From contig JAXHVN010000020.1 of NCBI GenBank assembly GCA_034189165.1, positions 1-64,000 on the forward strand: a stretch of DNA of 64,000 bases, in the 5' to 3' direction. Positions within the stretch are counted from its first letter, which is position 1. Every line of letters begins with the position of its first letter. The DNA is from JAASSS01 sp021767745. GTDB taxonomy: Bacteria > Pseudomonadota > Gammaproteobacteria > UBA5335. The notes below the pieces were generated by a model. The model had not been told where the DNA came from, made no database searches, and saw only the letters and a list, made by a program, of their open reading frames with translations. This document shows, piece after piece, positions 1 to 8,428 of this stretch. The translations under genes were made by a program, and so were the position numbers.

Positions 1-114
1 ACGTCACCTGATGGTGCAGGCGGGCCCCACCATGGGGCGCGTCGGCACCCGGGAGACCGGCGATCGGGGGTCAGCCCTTAAATAAGTCGTTGATCTGCAT
101 GTTTTGCCGGCCGC

Positions 115-129
115 TGGCACAACGGTTGC
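115..129 (+). promoter_or_regulatory. sigma-54 (-24/-12) promoter of the nitrate ABC operon
   Basis: TGGCAC at 115-120 and TTGC at 126-129 place the invariant GG and GC exactly 10 bases apart, as in the RpoN consensus. Transcription would begin near 141, right at the first hairpin of the leader. An imperfect NtrC-like dyad (TCACC-N4-GGTGC, 4-17) lies upstream, but its spacing is one base short, so it is weak. Confidence 0.8.
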
Positions 130-140
130 TAGCACAGCCG

Positions 141-192
141 GTACACCCGGATCAAAGGCGATCTTCGGGTACTACCAACGAAGGCGCTTTGG
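141..192 (+). promoter_or_regulatory. Two-hairpin leader resembling a NasT/NasR (ANTAR) target
   Basis: Hairpin 1 pairs 141-153 with 160-172 (one bulged A, one bulged TT) around the hexaloop AAAGGC. Hairpin 2 pairs 175-180 with 187-192 (one mismatch) around the hexaloop AAGGCG. Both loops carry A at position 1 and G at position 4, the known signature of ANTAR-protein RNA targets. Hairpin 2 uses bases 183-192, which are also the left arm of the following terminator, so the two structures exclude each other. The inferred mechanism is that a nitrate-responsive NasT-like protein holds hairpin 2 and allows read-through into the transporter genes. No nasT gene is in the window. Confidence 0.7.
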
Positions 193-231
193 ACGGGTCG
201 TGCTGAACGCTCCGCCCAAGGCGCCTTTTGT
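183..231 (+). terminator. Intrinsic terminator in the nrtA leader (attenuator)
   Basis: GGCGCTTTGG (183-192) pairs with CCAAGGCGCC (216-225), ten pairs including one G-U, followed by TTTTGTGTG. The left arm overlaps the second ANTAR-type hairpin, which is the arrangement needed for antitermination. Confidence 0.75.
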
Positions 232-262
232 GTGTTTGCCATCCTTGCTGCCGGAGCCCCCG

Positions 263-1639
263 ATGCCATCGTTGACCTGCCTGCTCAAGCGCCTGACGCT
301 TGCCACCAGCCTCGCCGCACTCACGCCGCTCGCCCTTCACGCCGAGGAACTCGGCTGGCCGGAGAAGGCAGAGCTCAAGTTCGGCTTCATCAAGCTGACC
401 GACATGGCCCCCCTGGCCATCGCCTACGAGAAGGGCTACTTCGAGGACGAGGGCCTGTACGTCACCCTGGAGGCCCAGGCGAACTGGAAGGTGCTGCTCG
501 ACCGGGTGATCGACGGCCAGCTCGATGGCGCACACATGCTCGCCGGCCAGCCGCTGGCGGCGACCATCGGCTACGGCACGGAAGCCCACGTGATCACGGC
601 GTTCAGCATGGACCTGAACGGCAACGCGATCACCGTCTCCAACGACGTCTGGTCGCAGATGAAGGCGCACGTGCCGATGCAGGACGGCAAGCCGGCGCAC
701 CCGATCTCTGCCGAGGCACTGGCGCCGGTCGTCGCCGACTACAAGCAGGCAGGCCGGCCGTTCAAGATGGGCATGGTCTTCCCCGTCTCCACGCACAACT
801 ACGAGCTGCGCTACTGGCTGGCGGCCGGCGGCCTGCATCCGGGCTACTACGCGCCGCAGGCCGGTGACACCAGCGGGCAGCTGCAGGCGGACGTGCTGCT
901 GTCGGTAACGCCGCCGCCGCAGATGCCGGCGACGATGGAAGCCGGCACGATCGACGGCTACTGCGTCGGCGAACCGTGGAACCAGCAGGCGGTATTCAAG
1001 GGCATCGGCGTGCCGGTGATCACCGACTACGAGATCTGGAAGAACAACCCGGAGAAGGTCTTCGGCGTCACTCAGGGGTGGGCCGAGGAGAACCCGAACA
1101 CGCACGTGCGGGTGGTCAAGGCACTGATCCGGGCGGCGATGTGGCTGGATGCGAACGACAACGCCAATCGGCCGGAGGCGGTGAAGATCCTGTCGCGGCC
1201 GAACTATGTCGGCGCCGACTACGAAGTCATCGCCAACAGCATGACCGGCACCTTCGAATACGAGAAGGGTGACAAGCGCCCGGTGCCGGACTTCAACGTG
1301 TTCTTCCGCTACAACGCGACCTACCCGTACTACTCCGACGCCATCTGGTACCTGACGCAGATGCGCCGCTGGGGCCAGATCGCACAGAGCAAGCCGGACA
1401 GCTGGTACATGGACGTCGCCAAGCGGGTCTACCAGCCGGAGATCTATACCCAGGCTGCCAAGGCACTGATCGCAGACGGTCATGCCAAGGCCGGCGACTT
1501 CCCCGACTTCGCCAGCGAGGACGGCTTCCGCCCGCCGCAGACGGAGTTTATCGACGGCATCACCTATGACGGCCGCGAACCGAATGCCTATCTGGCCAAG
1601 TTCGACATCGGCCTGAAGGAAGGCGAGACCCCCGAATAG
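263..1639 (+). CDS. nrtA: Nitrate/nitrite ABC transporter, periplasmic substrate-binding protein (NrtA-like)
   Basis: Binds the anion in the periplasm and delivers it to the membrane partner encoded next. The 458-residue product belongs to the NrtA/CmpA family by overall sequence character, including the N-terminal KFGFIKLTDMAPLAIAYEKG block and conserved W and Y residues through the body. Residues 1-27 form a Sec signal ending LALHA. The ATG at 263 was chosen over an upstream in-frame ATG at 104 because a GGAG lies 6 bases before it, the signal peptide begins there, and the longer version would run through the promoter and leader. It is the first gene of a three-gene operon. Nitrate is more likely than bicarbonate or cyanate because of the ANTAR-type leader, but the substrate is inferred. 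Confidence 0.88.
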   Translation: MPSLTCLLKRLTLATSLAALTPLALHAEELGWPEKAELKFGFIKLTDMAPLAIAYEKGYFEDEGLYVTLEAQANWKVLLDRVIDGQLDGAHMLAGQPLAATIGYGTEAHVITAFSMDLNGNAITVSNDVWSQMKAHVPMQDGKPAHPISAEALAPVVADYKQAGRPFKMGMVFPVSTHNYELRYWLAAGGLHPGYYAPQAGDTSGQLQADVLLSVTPPPQMPATMEAGTIDGYCVGEPWNQQAVFKGIGVPVITDYEIWKNNPEKVFGVTQGWAEENPNTHVRVVKALIRAAMWLDANDNANRPEAVKILSRPNYVGADYEVIANSMTGTFEYEKGDKRPVPDFNVFFRYNATYPYYSDAIWYLTQMRRWGQIAQSKPDSWYMDVAKRVYQPEIYTQAAKALIADGHAKAGDFPDFASEDGFRPPQTEFIDGITYDGREPNAYLAKFDIGLKEGETPE

Positions 1640-1656
1640 GGGCAGGAGGCATTAGT

Positions 1657-2667
1657 ATGTCCACCCCCACCGCACTCCCCGATCGCTGGCAGCGCTGGCG
1701 CCTGCAACTGCAGCAGAGCACCGAGAGCGTCCGCCAGGAGCCGCTGCGCGCCGCCCGGCAGATCGGCCTGCCACTGCTCGGCACGCTGGTCTTCCTGCTG
1801 GCCTGGCACTTCGGCGCGCAGCAGATCGACACCTCCCTCGGCACCTTTCCAGGGCCGTTGGAGGTAGTCGAGCAGGCCGGCAACCTGTACGACGAGCACC
1901 GGCAGGGCCGGGCACGGGAAGCTGCCTTCTACGAGCGTCAGGAGGCCCGTATCCAGGAACGGCTGGCGCAGCAGCCGGACTGGGAGCCGGTGTGGCGCGG
2001 CTACACCGGGGCGCCGACCTTCCTCGATCAGATCATTACCAGCCTGATCACCGTGCTCAGTGGCTTCCTGCTGGCCTCGCTGATCGCGGTGCCGCTCGGC
2101 ATCGTGATCGGCCTGAGCACCAGCGTCTACGCGGCGACCAACCCGATGATCCAGGTCTTCAAGCCGGTTTCGCCGCTGGCATGGCTGCCGCTGGTGACCA
2201 TCGTGGTCAGCGCGCTGTACGCCACGCCGGACCCGATGGTGGCCAAGTCCTTCATCATCTCGATGATCACCGTGGCGCTGTGCTGCCTGTGGCCGACGCT
2301 GCTGAACACCGCGGTGGGCGTGACCTCGGTCAGCCGGGATCTGGTGAACGTCTCGCGCGTGCTGCGGCTGAACTGGTTCTCGCACGTGCGCAAGATCGTG
2401 CTGCCCTCGGCGCTGCCCATGATCTTCACCGGCCTGCGGCTGTCGCTCGGCATCGCCTGGATGGTGCTGATCGCGGCGGAGATGCTGGCGCAGAACCCGG
2501 GGCTCGGAAAGTTCGTCTGGGACGAATTCCAGAACGGCAGCTCGCAGTCGCTCGGCCGGATCATGACGGCGGTGATCGTCATCGGCCTGATCGGCTTCGG
2601 ACTCGACCGGGGCATGCTGGCGCTGCAACGCTGGCTGGTGTGGGACAAGCAGTCGGTGCAGCGCTAG
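1657..2667 (+). CDS. nrtB: Nitrate ABC transporter, permease (NrtB-like)
   Basis: Inner-membrane channel subunit with the binding-protein-dependent transport fold. The 336-residue product has a first membrane span near residues 42-56, then a charged, coil-prone soluble insert of about 60 residues, then the usual five-span core with the EAA-type loop around the SRVLRLNWF segment. An AGGAGG sits about 7 bases before the ATG, 17 bases after the nrtA stop. The insert between the first and second spans is longer than in cyanobacterial NrtB. It belongs with the binding protein before it and the ATPase after it. Confidence 0.88.
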   Translation: MSTPTALPDRWQRWRLQLQQSTESVRQEPLRAARQIGLPLLGTLVFLLAWHFGAQQIDTSLGTFPGPLEVVEQAGNLYDEHRQGRAREAAFYERQEARIQERLAQQPDWEPVWRGYTGAPTFLDQIITSLITVLSGFLLASLIAVPLGIVIGLSTSVYAATNPMIQVFKPVSPLAWLPLVTIVVSALYATPDPMVAKSFIISMITVALCCLWPTLLNTAVGVTSVSRDLVNVSRVLRLNWFSHVRKIVLPSALPMIFTGLRLSLGIAWMVLIAAEMLAQNPGLGKFVWDEFQNGSSQSLGRIMTAVIVIGLIGFGLDRGMLALQRWLVWDKQSVQR

Positions 2668-2692
2668 CCGGCGGCTGGCGGGAGTCGGAATC

Positions 2693-3544
2693 ATGAACAA
2701 TCCATTGCTCGAGCTGACCCAGGTCGGCATCGTCTTCGACACCCAGCGCGGCCCGTTCGAGGCGCTGCGCGAGGTGGATCTGAAGATCACCGAGGGCGAA
2801 TACGTCTCGCTCATCGGCCACTCCGGCTGCGGCAAGTCGACGGTGCTGAACATCGTCGCCGGCCTGCTGCAGGCCACCACTGGCGGCGTCATCCTCGAGG
2901 GCAAGGAAGTCGACGAGCCCGGTCCGGAACGCGCCGTGGTGTTCCAGAACCACTCGCTGCTGCCCTGGCTCAGTGCCTACGAGAACGTCGAACTGGCGGT
3001 CAAGCAGGTGTTCCGGCGCAGCAAGAGCCGGGCCGAGATCCGCGACTGGGTCGAGCACAACCTCGCCCTGGTGCACATGGCCCACGCCATGGACAAACGG
3101 CCCGACGAGATTTCCGGCGGCATGAAGCAGCGCGTGGGCATCGCCAGGGCGCTGGCCATGCAGCCGAAGGTGTTGCTGATGGATGAGCCGTTCGGCGCCC
3201 TCGATGCGCTGACGCGGGCGCACCTGCAGGACTCGGTCATGGAGATTCACGGCCAGCTCGGGACCACGGTGATCATGATCACCCACGATGTCGACGAGGC
3301 CGTGCTGCTCTCCGACCGCATCGTCATGATGACCAATGGCCCCTCGGCGACCATCGGCGAGATCGTCTCCGTACCGATCGACCGGCCGCGCGATCGGCTC
3401 GCGCTGGCGAACGATCCGGTCTTCAACCACTGCCGTCAGCAGGTGCTGCAGTTCCTCTACGACAAGCAGCGCAAGGTGCAGCCGCTGCCGACGCCCGCCA
3501 CGCGCCCTGCGGCCGGCGAGACCGAGGACCGCAAGCGCGCCTAG
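2693..3544 (+). CDS. Nitrate ABC transporter, ATP-binding protein (NrtD/NrtC ATPase domain type)
   Basis: Cytoplasmic ATPase that powers the importer. The 283-residue product shows Walker A GHSGCGKST, signature SGGMKQR, Walker B VLLMDEP, and the H-loop histidine in MITHDVDEAV. It is a single-domain ATPase without the C-terminal NrtA-like regulatory domain that cyanobacterial NrtC carries. The start has a GGGAG upstream, 25 bases after the nrtB stop. The last about 25 residues are low-complexity and charged. It closes the operon; no nitrate or nitrite reductase follows in this window. Confidence 0.87.
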   Translation: MNNPLLELTQVGIVFDTQRGPFEALREVDLKITEGEYVSLIGHSGCGKSTVLNIVAGLLQATTGGVILEGKEVDEPGPERAVVFQNHSLLPWLSAYENVELAVKQVFRRSKSRAEIRDWVEHNLALVHMAHAMDKRPDEISGGMKQRVGIARALAMQPKVLLMDEPFGALDALTRAHLQDSVMEIHGQLGTTVIMITHDVDEAVLLSDRIVMMTNGPSATIGEIVSVPIDRPRDRLALANDPVFNHCRQQVLQFLYDKQRKVQPLPTPATRPAAGETEDRKRA

Positions 3545-3914
3545 TCGCCACCCCGCCGGGCGGCGACCACCGCAAACCACCGCCGGTGCTGGCGGACCGG
3601 CGTCGGGCGGATCACCTGCGGCGCAGACGGTTGCGCTACACCGGCGGCCACGGCCCGCAGTCGACATCGCGTGCCGCCCGCGCCGCCGGGTGGACGCACT
3701 CGCGGCCTGCAGGCAGCCTGCTCGCCGCCCGGGTCGCCGTGGGTCCAGCCGATACCGCCACTGCGCTGCGCCGAAGCGGCCAGGCGTGCCCCGTCCATCG
3801 CCAGCCCCCTCGTCATCACGAAACCGGCAGAGGTCCGCGTGCGGGAGCGGCCGCAACGGGTGCCGGCTCCCGCACGGCACCGACTCGCGAGGTGGCGCCA
3901 CCGATCGCACGACC
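3545..3914. other. Non-coding stretch after the nitrate operon
   Basis: No convincing gene is seen. An imperfect inverted repeat, GTCGCC at 3544-3549 with GGCGAC at 3562-3567, starts at the stop codon of the ATPase gene and may end transcription, but no T-run follows. The rest is GC-rich with open frames on both strands that show no family character. Confidence 0.4.
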
Positions 3915-4187
3915 TCAGCCATCCGTGGCGAGGAACACCCGCAGACCCAGCGAGTCGAGCTCGCGCTGCAGCCGGCCCGGTCCCAGCCGGTAGGGAAAGC
4001 ACGGGTTCGAGGCAGTACCGATCACCAGGCCCTGCTCGGTGGCCAGCAGGTTGCGGATGCTCCACGTCAACGGCACCCCGAGACCGTCATCCACGATCAC
4101 CTGCCCGTCTTCGGCATCGCCGGTGCGCGAGGCCAGCAGTTCCGCCCGACCATCGATCGACACCCGAGAAAACCCGTCTCCCCGCAC
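3915..4187 (-). CDS. Small hypothetical protein (doubtful)
   Basis: A 90-residue frame starting at a GTG with no strong ribosome-binding site. Its amino-acid composition is protein-like in the C-terminal two thirds, with alternating hydrophobic and polar residues (SIRNLLATEQGLVIGT). I do not recognise a family. It lies 36 bases downstream of the YetF-type gene in the same direction and could be the last gene of that unit. It could also be a chance open frame in GC-rich DNA. Confidence 0.35.
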   Translation of the reverse strand: MRGDGFSRVSIDGRAELLASRTGDAEDGQVIVDDGLGVPLTWSIRNLLATEQGLVIGTASNPCFPYRLGPGRLQRELDSLGLRVFLATDG

Positions 4188-4223
4188 ACCGTGAAGTCCG
4201 CGTGCGGCGCCGACCGGCCCTCG

Positions 4224-4796
4224 TCAGTCGGCGGGAGCGGCCATGGGCAGGCGGTCGACGTCGCGCACGTCCCCCAGCAGGGCGGGATCGAGTTCCACGT
4301 GCGGCGTCGCCGCGTACGGGATGTGCAGCACCGAGATCTCGCCGGTGCTCTCGAAGACCACCGCCCGCACCTGCGAGAGATCCAGCACGTTGGCCTCGCG
4401 CAGCTTGGCGTAGAGGTCCTCGTGGGTGACCCGGGCGCGCGTGAGGTTATCGGTGAGGATCTCGCTGCCGGCCATCAGCAGCAGCGGCTGGTTGTCGACC
4501 GTGCGGCCCACCCGCTGCGAGTGGCGCCGCGCCCAGGACACGGCGTACTGGATCGCATACAGCGTCGCCAGCCCCACGATCGCCTGCAGTAGCGCGGGAT
4601 CCTCGGTCAACACCGTGCTGCCGAGAATCGTGCCCATGCTGACGGTGATGACGAAATCGAAGCTCGCCATCTTCGAAAAACTGCGCAGGCCGGACAGGCG
4701 GGTGAAGAAGATCAGCGCCACGTAGATCAGGATCGCCTTGAACACGATCGTGCTCACCGCGATGGGGCTGGTGGTGATCCAGGACCAGTCGATCAT
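4224..4796 (-). CDS. DUF421/YetF-family membrane protein
   Basis: The 190-residue product has three N-terminal hydrophobic segments (about residues 15-33, 47-65 and 68-85) and a C-terminal soluble domain of about 100 residues, the layout of the YetF/YcaP (DUF421) family. Family-like features are the segment FTRLSGLRSFSKMASFDFV after the first span and the acidic soluble domain. The biochemical role of the family is not established. It runs in the same direction as the exporter, anhydrase and methyltransferase genes upstream of it. Confidence 0.75.
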   Translation of the reverse strand: MIDWSWITTSPIAVSTIVFKAILIYVALIFFTRLSGLRSFSKMASFDFVITVSMGTILGSTVLTEDPALLQAIVGLATLYAIQYAVSWARRHSQRVGRTVDNQPLLLMAGSEILTDNLTRARVTHEDLYAKLREANVLDLSQVRAVVFESTGEISVLHIPYAATPHVELDPALLGDVRDVDRLPMAAPAD

Positions 4797-4855
4797 GCCT
4801 TGGCTCCGGCGATGTCAGGGAAAGCTTCAGAGCCCCGCCGGCGCCGTGGGTTCGC

Positions 4856-5458
4856 TCAGCGCAGGAGCAACCAGCCGGCGGTGAGCACCAGCACGCTGCC
4901 GGCGACGCGATCCAGCCGCCGGCGCACGGCGGCATCGGCGAACCAGAGCCGGGCACGATGTGCCGCCAGGGCATAGCCGCTCTTGACGACAGCGATGATG
5001 GCACCGGCACCCGCCATCAGCAGCAGGATATCGCTGCCGGTAAGCGCCTCGGGCACCAGAAAGACCGGCACCAGTCCCAGATAGAACAGCAGCGCCTTCG
5101 GGTCGCCCAGCGTCAGCAGCAGGCCGGCCCCGAAGCTGCCGGCACCGGCCAGCGCCGCCGGCAGCCCCGGCGCCTGCGCCGGCTGGCGCGGCGAGGCGCG
5201 CCACAGGCGCAGGCCGAACCAGAGCAGACAGGCCGCCGCCGGATAGCGCAGCCACGGCAGGGGCACGCCGGCTCCCTCGGCCGCCAGGGCAAGGCTCGCG
5301 GCCGCGATCAGCACGAGCAGCATTTCGGCCAGCACGATGCCACCGACCATCCACAGGCCCCGGGGGAGACCCGCCCCCGCCGCATGCGCCACCACCGCCA
5401 GATCTGTCGTGCCCGGCGCAATCGCCAGCACCAGCAGCACGGCGAACAGTGCTAGCAC
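4856..5458 (-). CDS. LysE/RhtB-family amino-acid exporter
   Basis: Inner-membrane protein of 200 residues with about six hydrophobic segments, matching the size and layout of the LysE/RhtB translocator family, which exports amino acids or related small molecules. The family hallmark near the N-terminus appears as APGTTDLAVV, where the more common form is PGP. A glycine-rich segment with LGDPKALLFYLGLVPVF in the middle is typical. The substrate cannot be told from sequence. It sits between the YetF-type gene and the carbonic anhydrase gene on the same strand. Confidence 0.8.
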   Translation of the reverse strand: MLALFAVLLVLAIAPGTTDLAVVAHAAGAGLPRGLWMVGGIVLAEMLLVLIAAASLALAAEGAGVPLPWLRYPAAACLLWFGLRLWRASPRQPAQAPGLPAALAGAGSFGAGLLLTLGDPKALLFYLGLVPVFLVPEALTGSDILLLMAGAGAIIAVVKSGYALAAHRARLWFADAAVRRRLDRVAGSVLVLTAGWLLLR

Positions 5459-5501
5459 ATGGCTGCCGGCCGGCCCGGACCGGTTGCCGCCACGCCGGCT
5501 T

Positions 5502-6233
5502 TCACTCCAGCACCAGCCGGGCGTTCAACGGTTGCAGCGGGCGGTTGCTCTCGCCCAGCGCCTGGCGCAGCGCCGCGAGCTGTGTCGGCGAGGCGGTGAC
5601 GGGCCGGCGCAGCACGATCCAGCGCACACCTTCGCTGCAGGGCGGCGTGGTGAGCGAGCCGCTGTAGCGGTAGTAGTCGAGCGCGTCCGGCAGCAGCGTC
5701 ATCAGCGGCAACGGCTCGGCCAGGGGACGCGAGGCGCCGGCGCTGGCCGGCAGCGGCTCGCCGAACGCGGCCAGCGCCGGATTCGAGGCCCCCGGCTCGA
5801 ACAGCACGCCCACCACCGCCAGCTCGCCGGCCGGGCCGGTGTGCACCAGATGTGCCTCCAGCGGATAGTCGCGGCCATCCAGCCGATGCTCGGCGGGGGT
5901 GTGGAAATGCACCTGCCGCAGCGTGAAGAGACGACCGTCCAGCCGCAGCGTGTCGCCCGCCGGCAGGTCGATGCGCAGGGTGTGACCATCGTGGCGCACT
6001 ACCTCGCCACCAGCCCGATAGTCGAGTTCGAGCGGCGCCAGGGCCGCCGCCGTGGCCGCCCCGAGATCCACCGGGGATTGGTTGCGGCCCGCCTCGCACA
6101 GCGCGTAGCCGGCATCCAGCGTCGCCCACTGCGCCGCACCGCGCTCGCCTGCATATGTCCAGGGCGCGCCGGCGGCCAGTGCGGGTGGCAACCACAGCCA
6201 CAGCGCGACAGCGATGAGAACGGGTCGGATCAT
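5502..6233 (-). CDS. Alpha-class carbonic anhydrase, periplasmic
   Basis: Interconverts CO2 and bicarbonate. The 243-residue product has a Sec signal (about residues 1-21, ending ALAAGA), then the alpha-class fold. The three zinc-binding histidines are visible as H109 and H111 in QVHFHTPAEH and H128 in PLEAHLVH; the family segment SLTTPPCSEGV lies near residue 195. Together these place the enzyme in the periplasm. It lies 34 bases downstream of the methyltransferase gene on the same strand. No special link with the neighbours is evident. Confidence 0.92.
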   Translation of the reverse strand: MIRPVLIAVALWLWLPPALAAGAPWTYAGERGAAQWATLDAGYALCEAGRNQSPVDLGAATAAALAPLELDYRAGGEVVRHDGHTLRIDLPAGDTLRLDGRLFTLRQVHFHTPAEHRLDGRDYPLEAHLVHTGPAGELAVVGVLFEPGASNPALAAFGEPLPASAGASRPLAEPLPLMTLLPDALDYYRYSGSLTTPPCSEGVRWIVLRRPVTASPTQLAALRQALGESNRPLQPLNARLVLE

Positions 6234-6267
6234 CGGTCAGCCTCCGGGTCGGTCACGGCCGCTGAGT

Positions 6268-6939
6268 CTAGCCGGCATTCGCCGGGACCGCGACGAACAG
6301 CACCGAGGCTGGCGCCGCCGAGGGCGCGGCCCGCGGTTCTTCCAGCGCCTGCAGCGTCCAGCCCGCGCGGACCAGGAGATTCACCCAGCCACCGAGGGTG
6401 CGGAAATACCACGGCATCGGCGCCGGCATCGCGCCATCGAGGCCTTGAAAGGCCTCCGTGCGCCAGCCATCGCGGTAGGGCCCGGCGAGGTGCAGCGGGT
6501 GCAAGGTCTGGATCAGCAGACGGCCGCGCGGCGCGGCCAGCCGGCGCAGGCTGCACAACAGGGCCGGCAGCGCCTCGCCCAGCAGCGAGAAGTTGCAGAC
6601 GATGGCCTCGAACGGACCGCCGAGCGCGGTCGGCGCTGCCGCGATCGCTGCGTAGTCCCGGTGATGGAAGGTGCCGCCTCCCGCCTGCCGCGCCGCCGCG
6701 ATCAGCGCCGCCGCGCCGTCGACCCCGACCACCCGGCATCCCTCGGCGGCCAGGGTGCGGACGAGCCAGCCCTCGCCACAGCCCAGATCCAGCACCGAGC
6801 GGGCGCCGGTGCGGCGGACGGCTGCCACGATGGCGGCATCGGTGACCTCGCGGCGGCTGACGATCGCGCCGCTGCGCACCGCCGCGGTCCAGCCGCCGGC
6901 GTTGCGCTCCCAGCTCGCCGCCAGCGTCTGCTCGTCCAT
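6268..6939 (-). CDS. Class I SAM-dependent methyltransferase
   Basis: The 223-residue product carries the SAM-binding motif LDLGCGEGWL (about residues 50-59) and the acidic residue of motif II in VVGVDGA. The rest matches a methyltransferase of the Methyltransf_11/25 type. The substrate is unknown. It begins 37 bases downstream of the PepSY membrane protein gene and may be the tail of the iron-uptake transcript, though nothing in its sequence ties it to siderophores. Confidence 0.75.
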   Translation of the reverse strand: MDEQTLAASWERNAGGWTAAVRSGAIVSRREVTDAAIVAAVRRTGARSVLDLGCGEGWLVRTLAAEGCRVVGVDGAAALIAAARQAGGGTFHHRDYAAIAAAPTALGGPFEAIVCNFSLLGEALPALLCSLRRLAAPRGRLLIQTLHPLHLAGPYRDGWRTEAFQGLDGAMPAPMPWYFRTLGGWVNLLVRAGWTLQALEEPRAAPSAAPASVLFVAVPANAG

Positions 6940-6976
6940 CGCCGACTCTCCCGTGCCGCGCCGGTGATCGGGAATG

Positions 6977-8428
6977 CTACGCCCCGGCCGTCACCGGCGA
7001 CAGGCGGTCCCGCCACAGGCGCCGGGCCGACAGCGCCAGCAGTGTCAGCGCCGCCGACAGCAGCGTCAGGTTGATGGCATCGGCCACTGCCGGCCCGGCG
7101 CCCAGGCCGAAGCGCAGCGCATGTACGGCCACGACGGCCAGCAGGCCCGCCCCCAGCGCCAGCTGCAGGCCCCGCCGCGTTCGGTCGACGTCGCGGACGA
7201 GGGCCGCGCCGAGCGCCGCGACCAGCCCGGTGGCGAGGAAGGCCGGCAGCGGCGGCAGGCCCGCCAGCGCCGCGAGCGCGGCGAGTGCCAGCGCCAGCGG
7301 ACTGCCCCAGACCACCGCCACCCACAGATCGTTGGCCAGCCCCCGCCGGCGCCGCTTGGCGAGGTAGATGTTCACGCCCGAGGCGCTGACCACCGTGAGG
7401 GCCAGACCCATCAGGCCGTAGAGCAGCTTGACCGGCATCCCGGCGAAATGGCCGAAGTGCAGCCGGTACACCGAATAGGCGAGCTGCCGGCCCACCGGTC
7501 CGCTGGCCAGCGCCTGATCGCCGAGGTAATCGCCCGCCGGAGAGAAGCGGTAGATCTCCGAGTAGACCAGCCGCTGCGGCAGGCTGGCGGCGATCTCCAG
7601 ATGCTGGCCCGGCTGGCCCGGCTGCTGCAGCGCCACGTACATCGGCTCGGCTGCCGGTGCGACCTCGGCAAGATTGTCGAGCGCGCGCCCGATGTCGAAC
7701 GGCGCGTCCGCCGGCGAGGCCACGCGGGCGTCGGCGCCGTACATCTGCGCCAGCACGGCCTCGCGATCGCCGGCCTCGTAGACGTAGGCGGCGCCGGCGT
7801 AGAACACGCTCACCAGGCCCAGGAACGCGCCGGTAACGGCGATCATCAGGTGAAAGGGCAGACCCCACACGCTCAGCCGGTTGTGCAGGTCGACCTCACC
7901 AAGCGCGCCCTGCCCGCCCCGCCGCCAGCGGAAGGCATCGCGGATCAGCGCCGGGTGCGCCAGCAGGCCGGAGACGATCAGGCTGCATAGCATCACGCCG
8001 AGCACGCCGACCAGGATCAGCCCCGGCACGTACGGCAGATGCAGGTGGACATGCAGCGCCTGCAGCAGCCCGGTCCAGGCCGCCGCCAGCGTGCCGGCGA
8101 GCCTGCCATCGGCCGCCACGAACCACTCCGCGTCGCCGGCCGCGACGTGCAGGCGCGGCATCGACTCGCTCGGCAGCACCAGATACACCGTCTCCGGCAC
8201 CTGCGGCACGGCAGCGAGGAAGTTGGCGGCCGCGGCGTCGAGCTGGGCGATCGAATAGCTCGCATCCTCCGCGACCGCCGGCTGTTCCCAGCGCTCGAAC
8301 TCCTCGAAGAACACCACCAGCGCGCCGGTGAGGCAGAGCAGGTACATCAGCGCGCCGATGGCGAGCCCGACGCCGGAATGTGCGCTCAGCGCCCGGCGCA
8401 CCAGGGCACGGCTCGGTCGCAGGTTCAT
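6977..8428 (-). CDS. PepSY-associated membrane protein (PiuB-like), probable ferric-siderophore reductase or uptake accessory
   Basis: The 483-residue product begins with an SGxxLAIGALMYLLCLTGALVVF-like first span, has a large periplasmic loop, a second span pair with LHNRLSVWGLPFHLMIAVTG, and further C-terminal spans: the PepSY_TM layout found in iron-regulated proteins. Conserved histidines lie near membrane edges (LHVHLHLPY, YRLHFGHFAGMP), as expected for a heme- or iron-reducing membrane protein. It overlaps by 4 bases with the small membrane protein gene before it, and follows the TonB-dependent receptor gene. A role in reducing imported ferric siderophore is inferred from family and context. 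Confidence 0.82.
   Translation of the reverse strand: MNLRPSRALVRRALSAHSGVGLAIGALMYLLCLTGALVVFFEEFERWEQPAVAEDASYSIAQLDAAAANFLAAVPQVPETVYLVLPSESMPRLHVAAGDAEWFVAADGRLAGTLAAAWTGLLQALHVHLHLPYVPGLILVGVLGVMLCSLIVSGLLAHPALIRDAFRWRRGGQGALGEVDLHNRLSVWGLPFHLMIAVTGAFLGLVSVFYAGAAYVYEAGDREAVLAQMYGADARVASPADAPFDIGRALDNLAEVAPAAEPMYVALQQPGQPGQHLEIAASLPQRLVYSEIYRFSPAGDYLGDQALASGPVGRQLAYSVYRLHFGHFAGMPVKLLYGLMGLALTVVSASGVNIYLAKRRRRGLANDLWVAVVWGSPLALALAALAALAGLPPLPAFLATGLVAALGAALVRDVDRTRRGLQLALGAGLLAVVAVHALRFGLGAGPAVADAINLTLLSAALTLLALSARRLWRDRLSPVTAGA

Noticed and set aside
104..262. Upstream extension of nrtA to an ATG at 104
   Set aside because: It would overlap the sigma-54 promoter and the antitermination leader, lacks a ribosome-binding site, and the signal peptide starts at 263.
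3336..4592. Plus-strand open frame over the end of the nitrate ATPase and the YetF-type gene
   Set aside because: It runs through known genes in another frame, with R- and S-rich content typical of a shadow.
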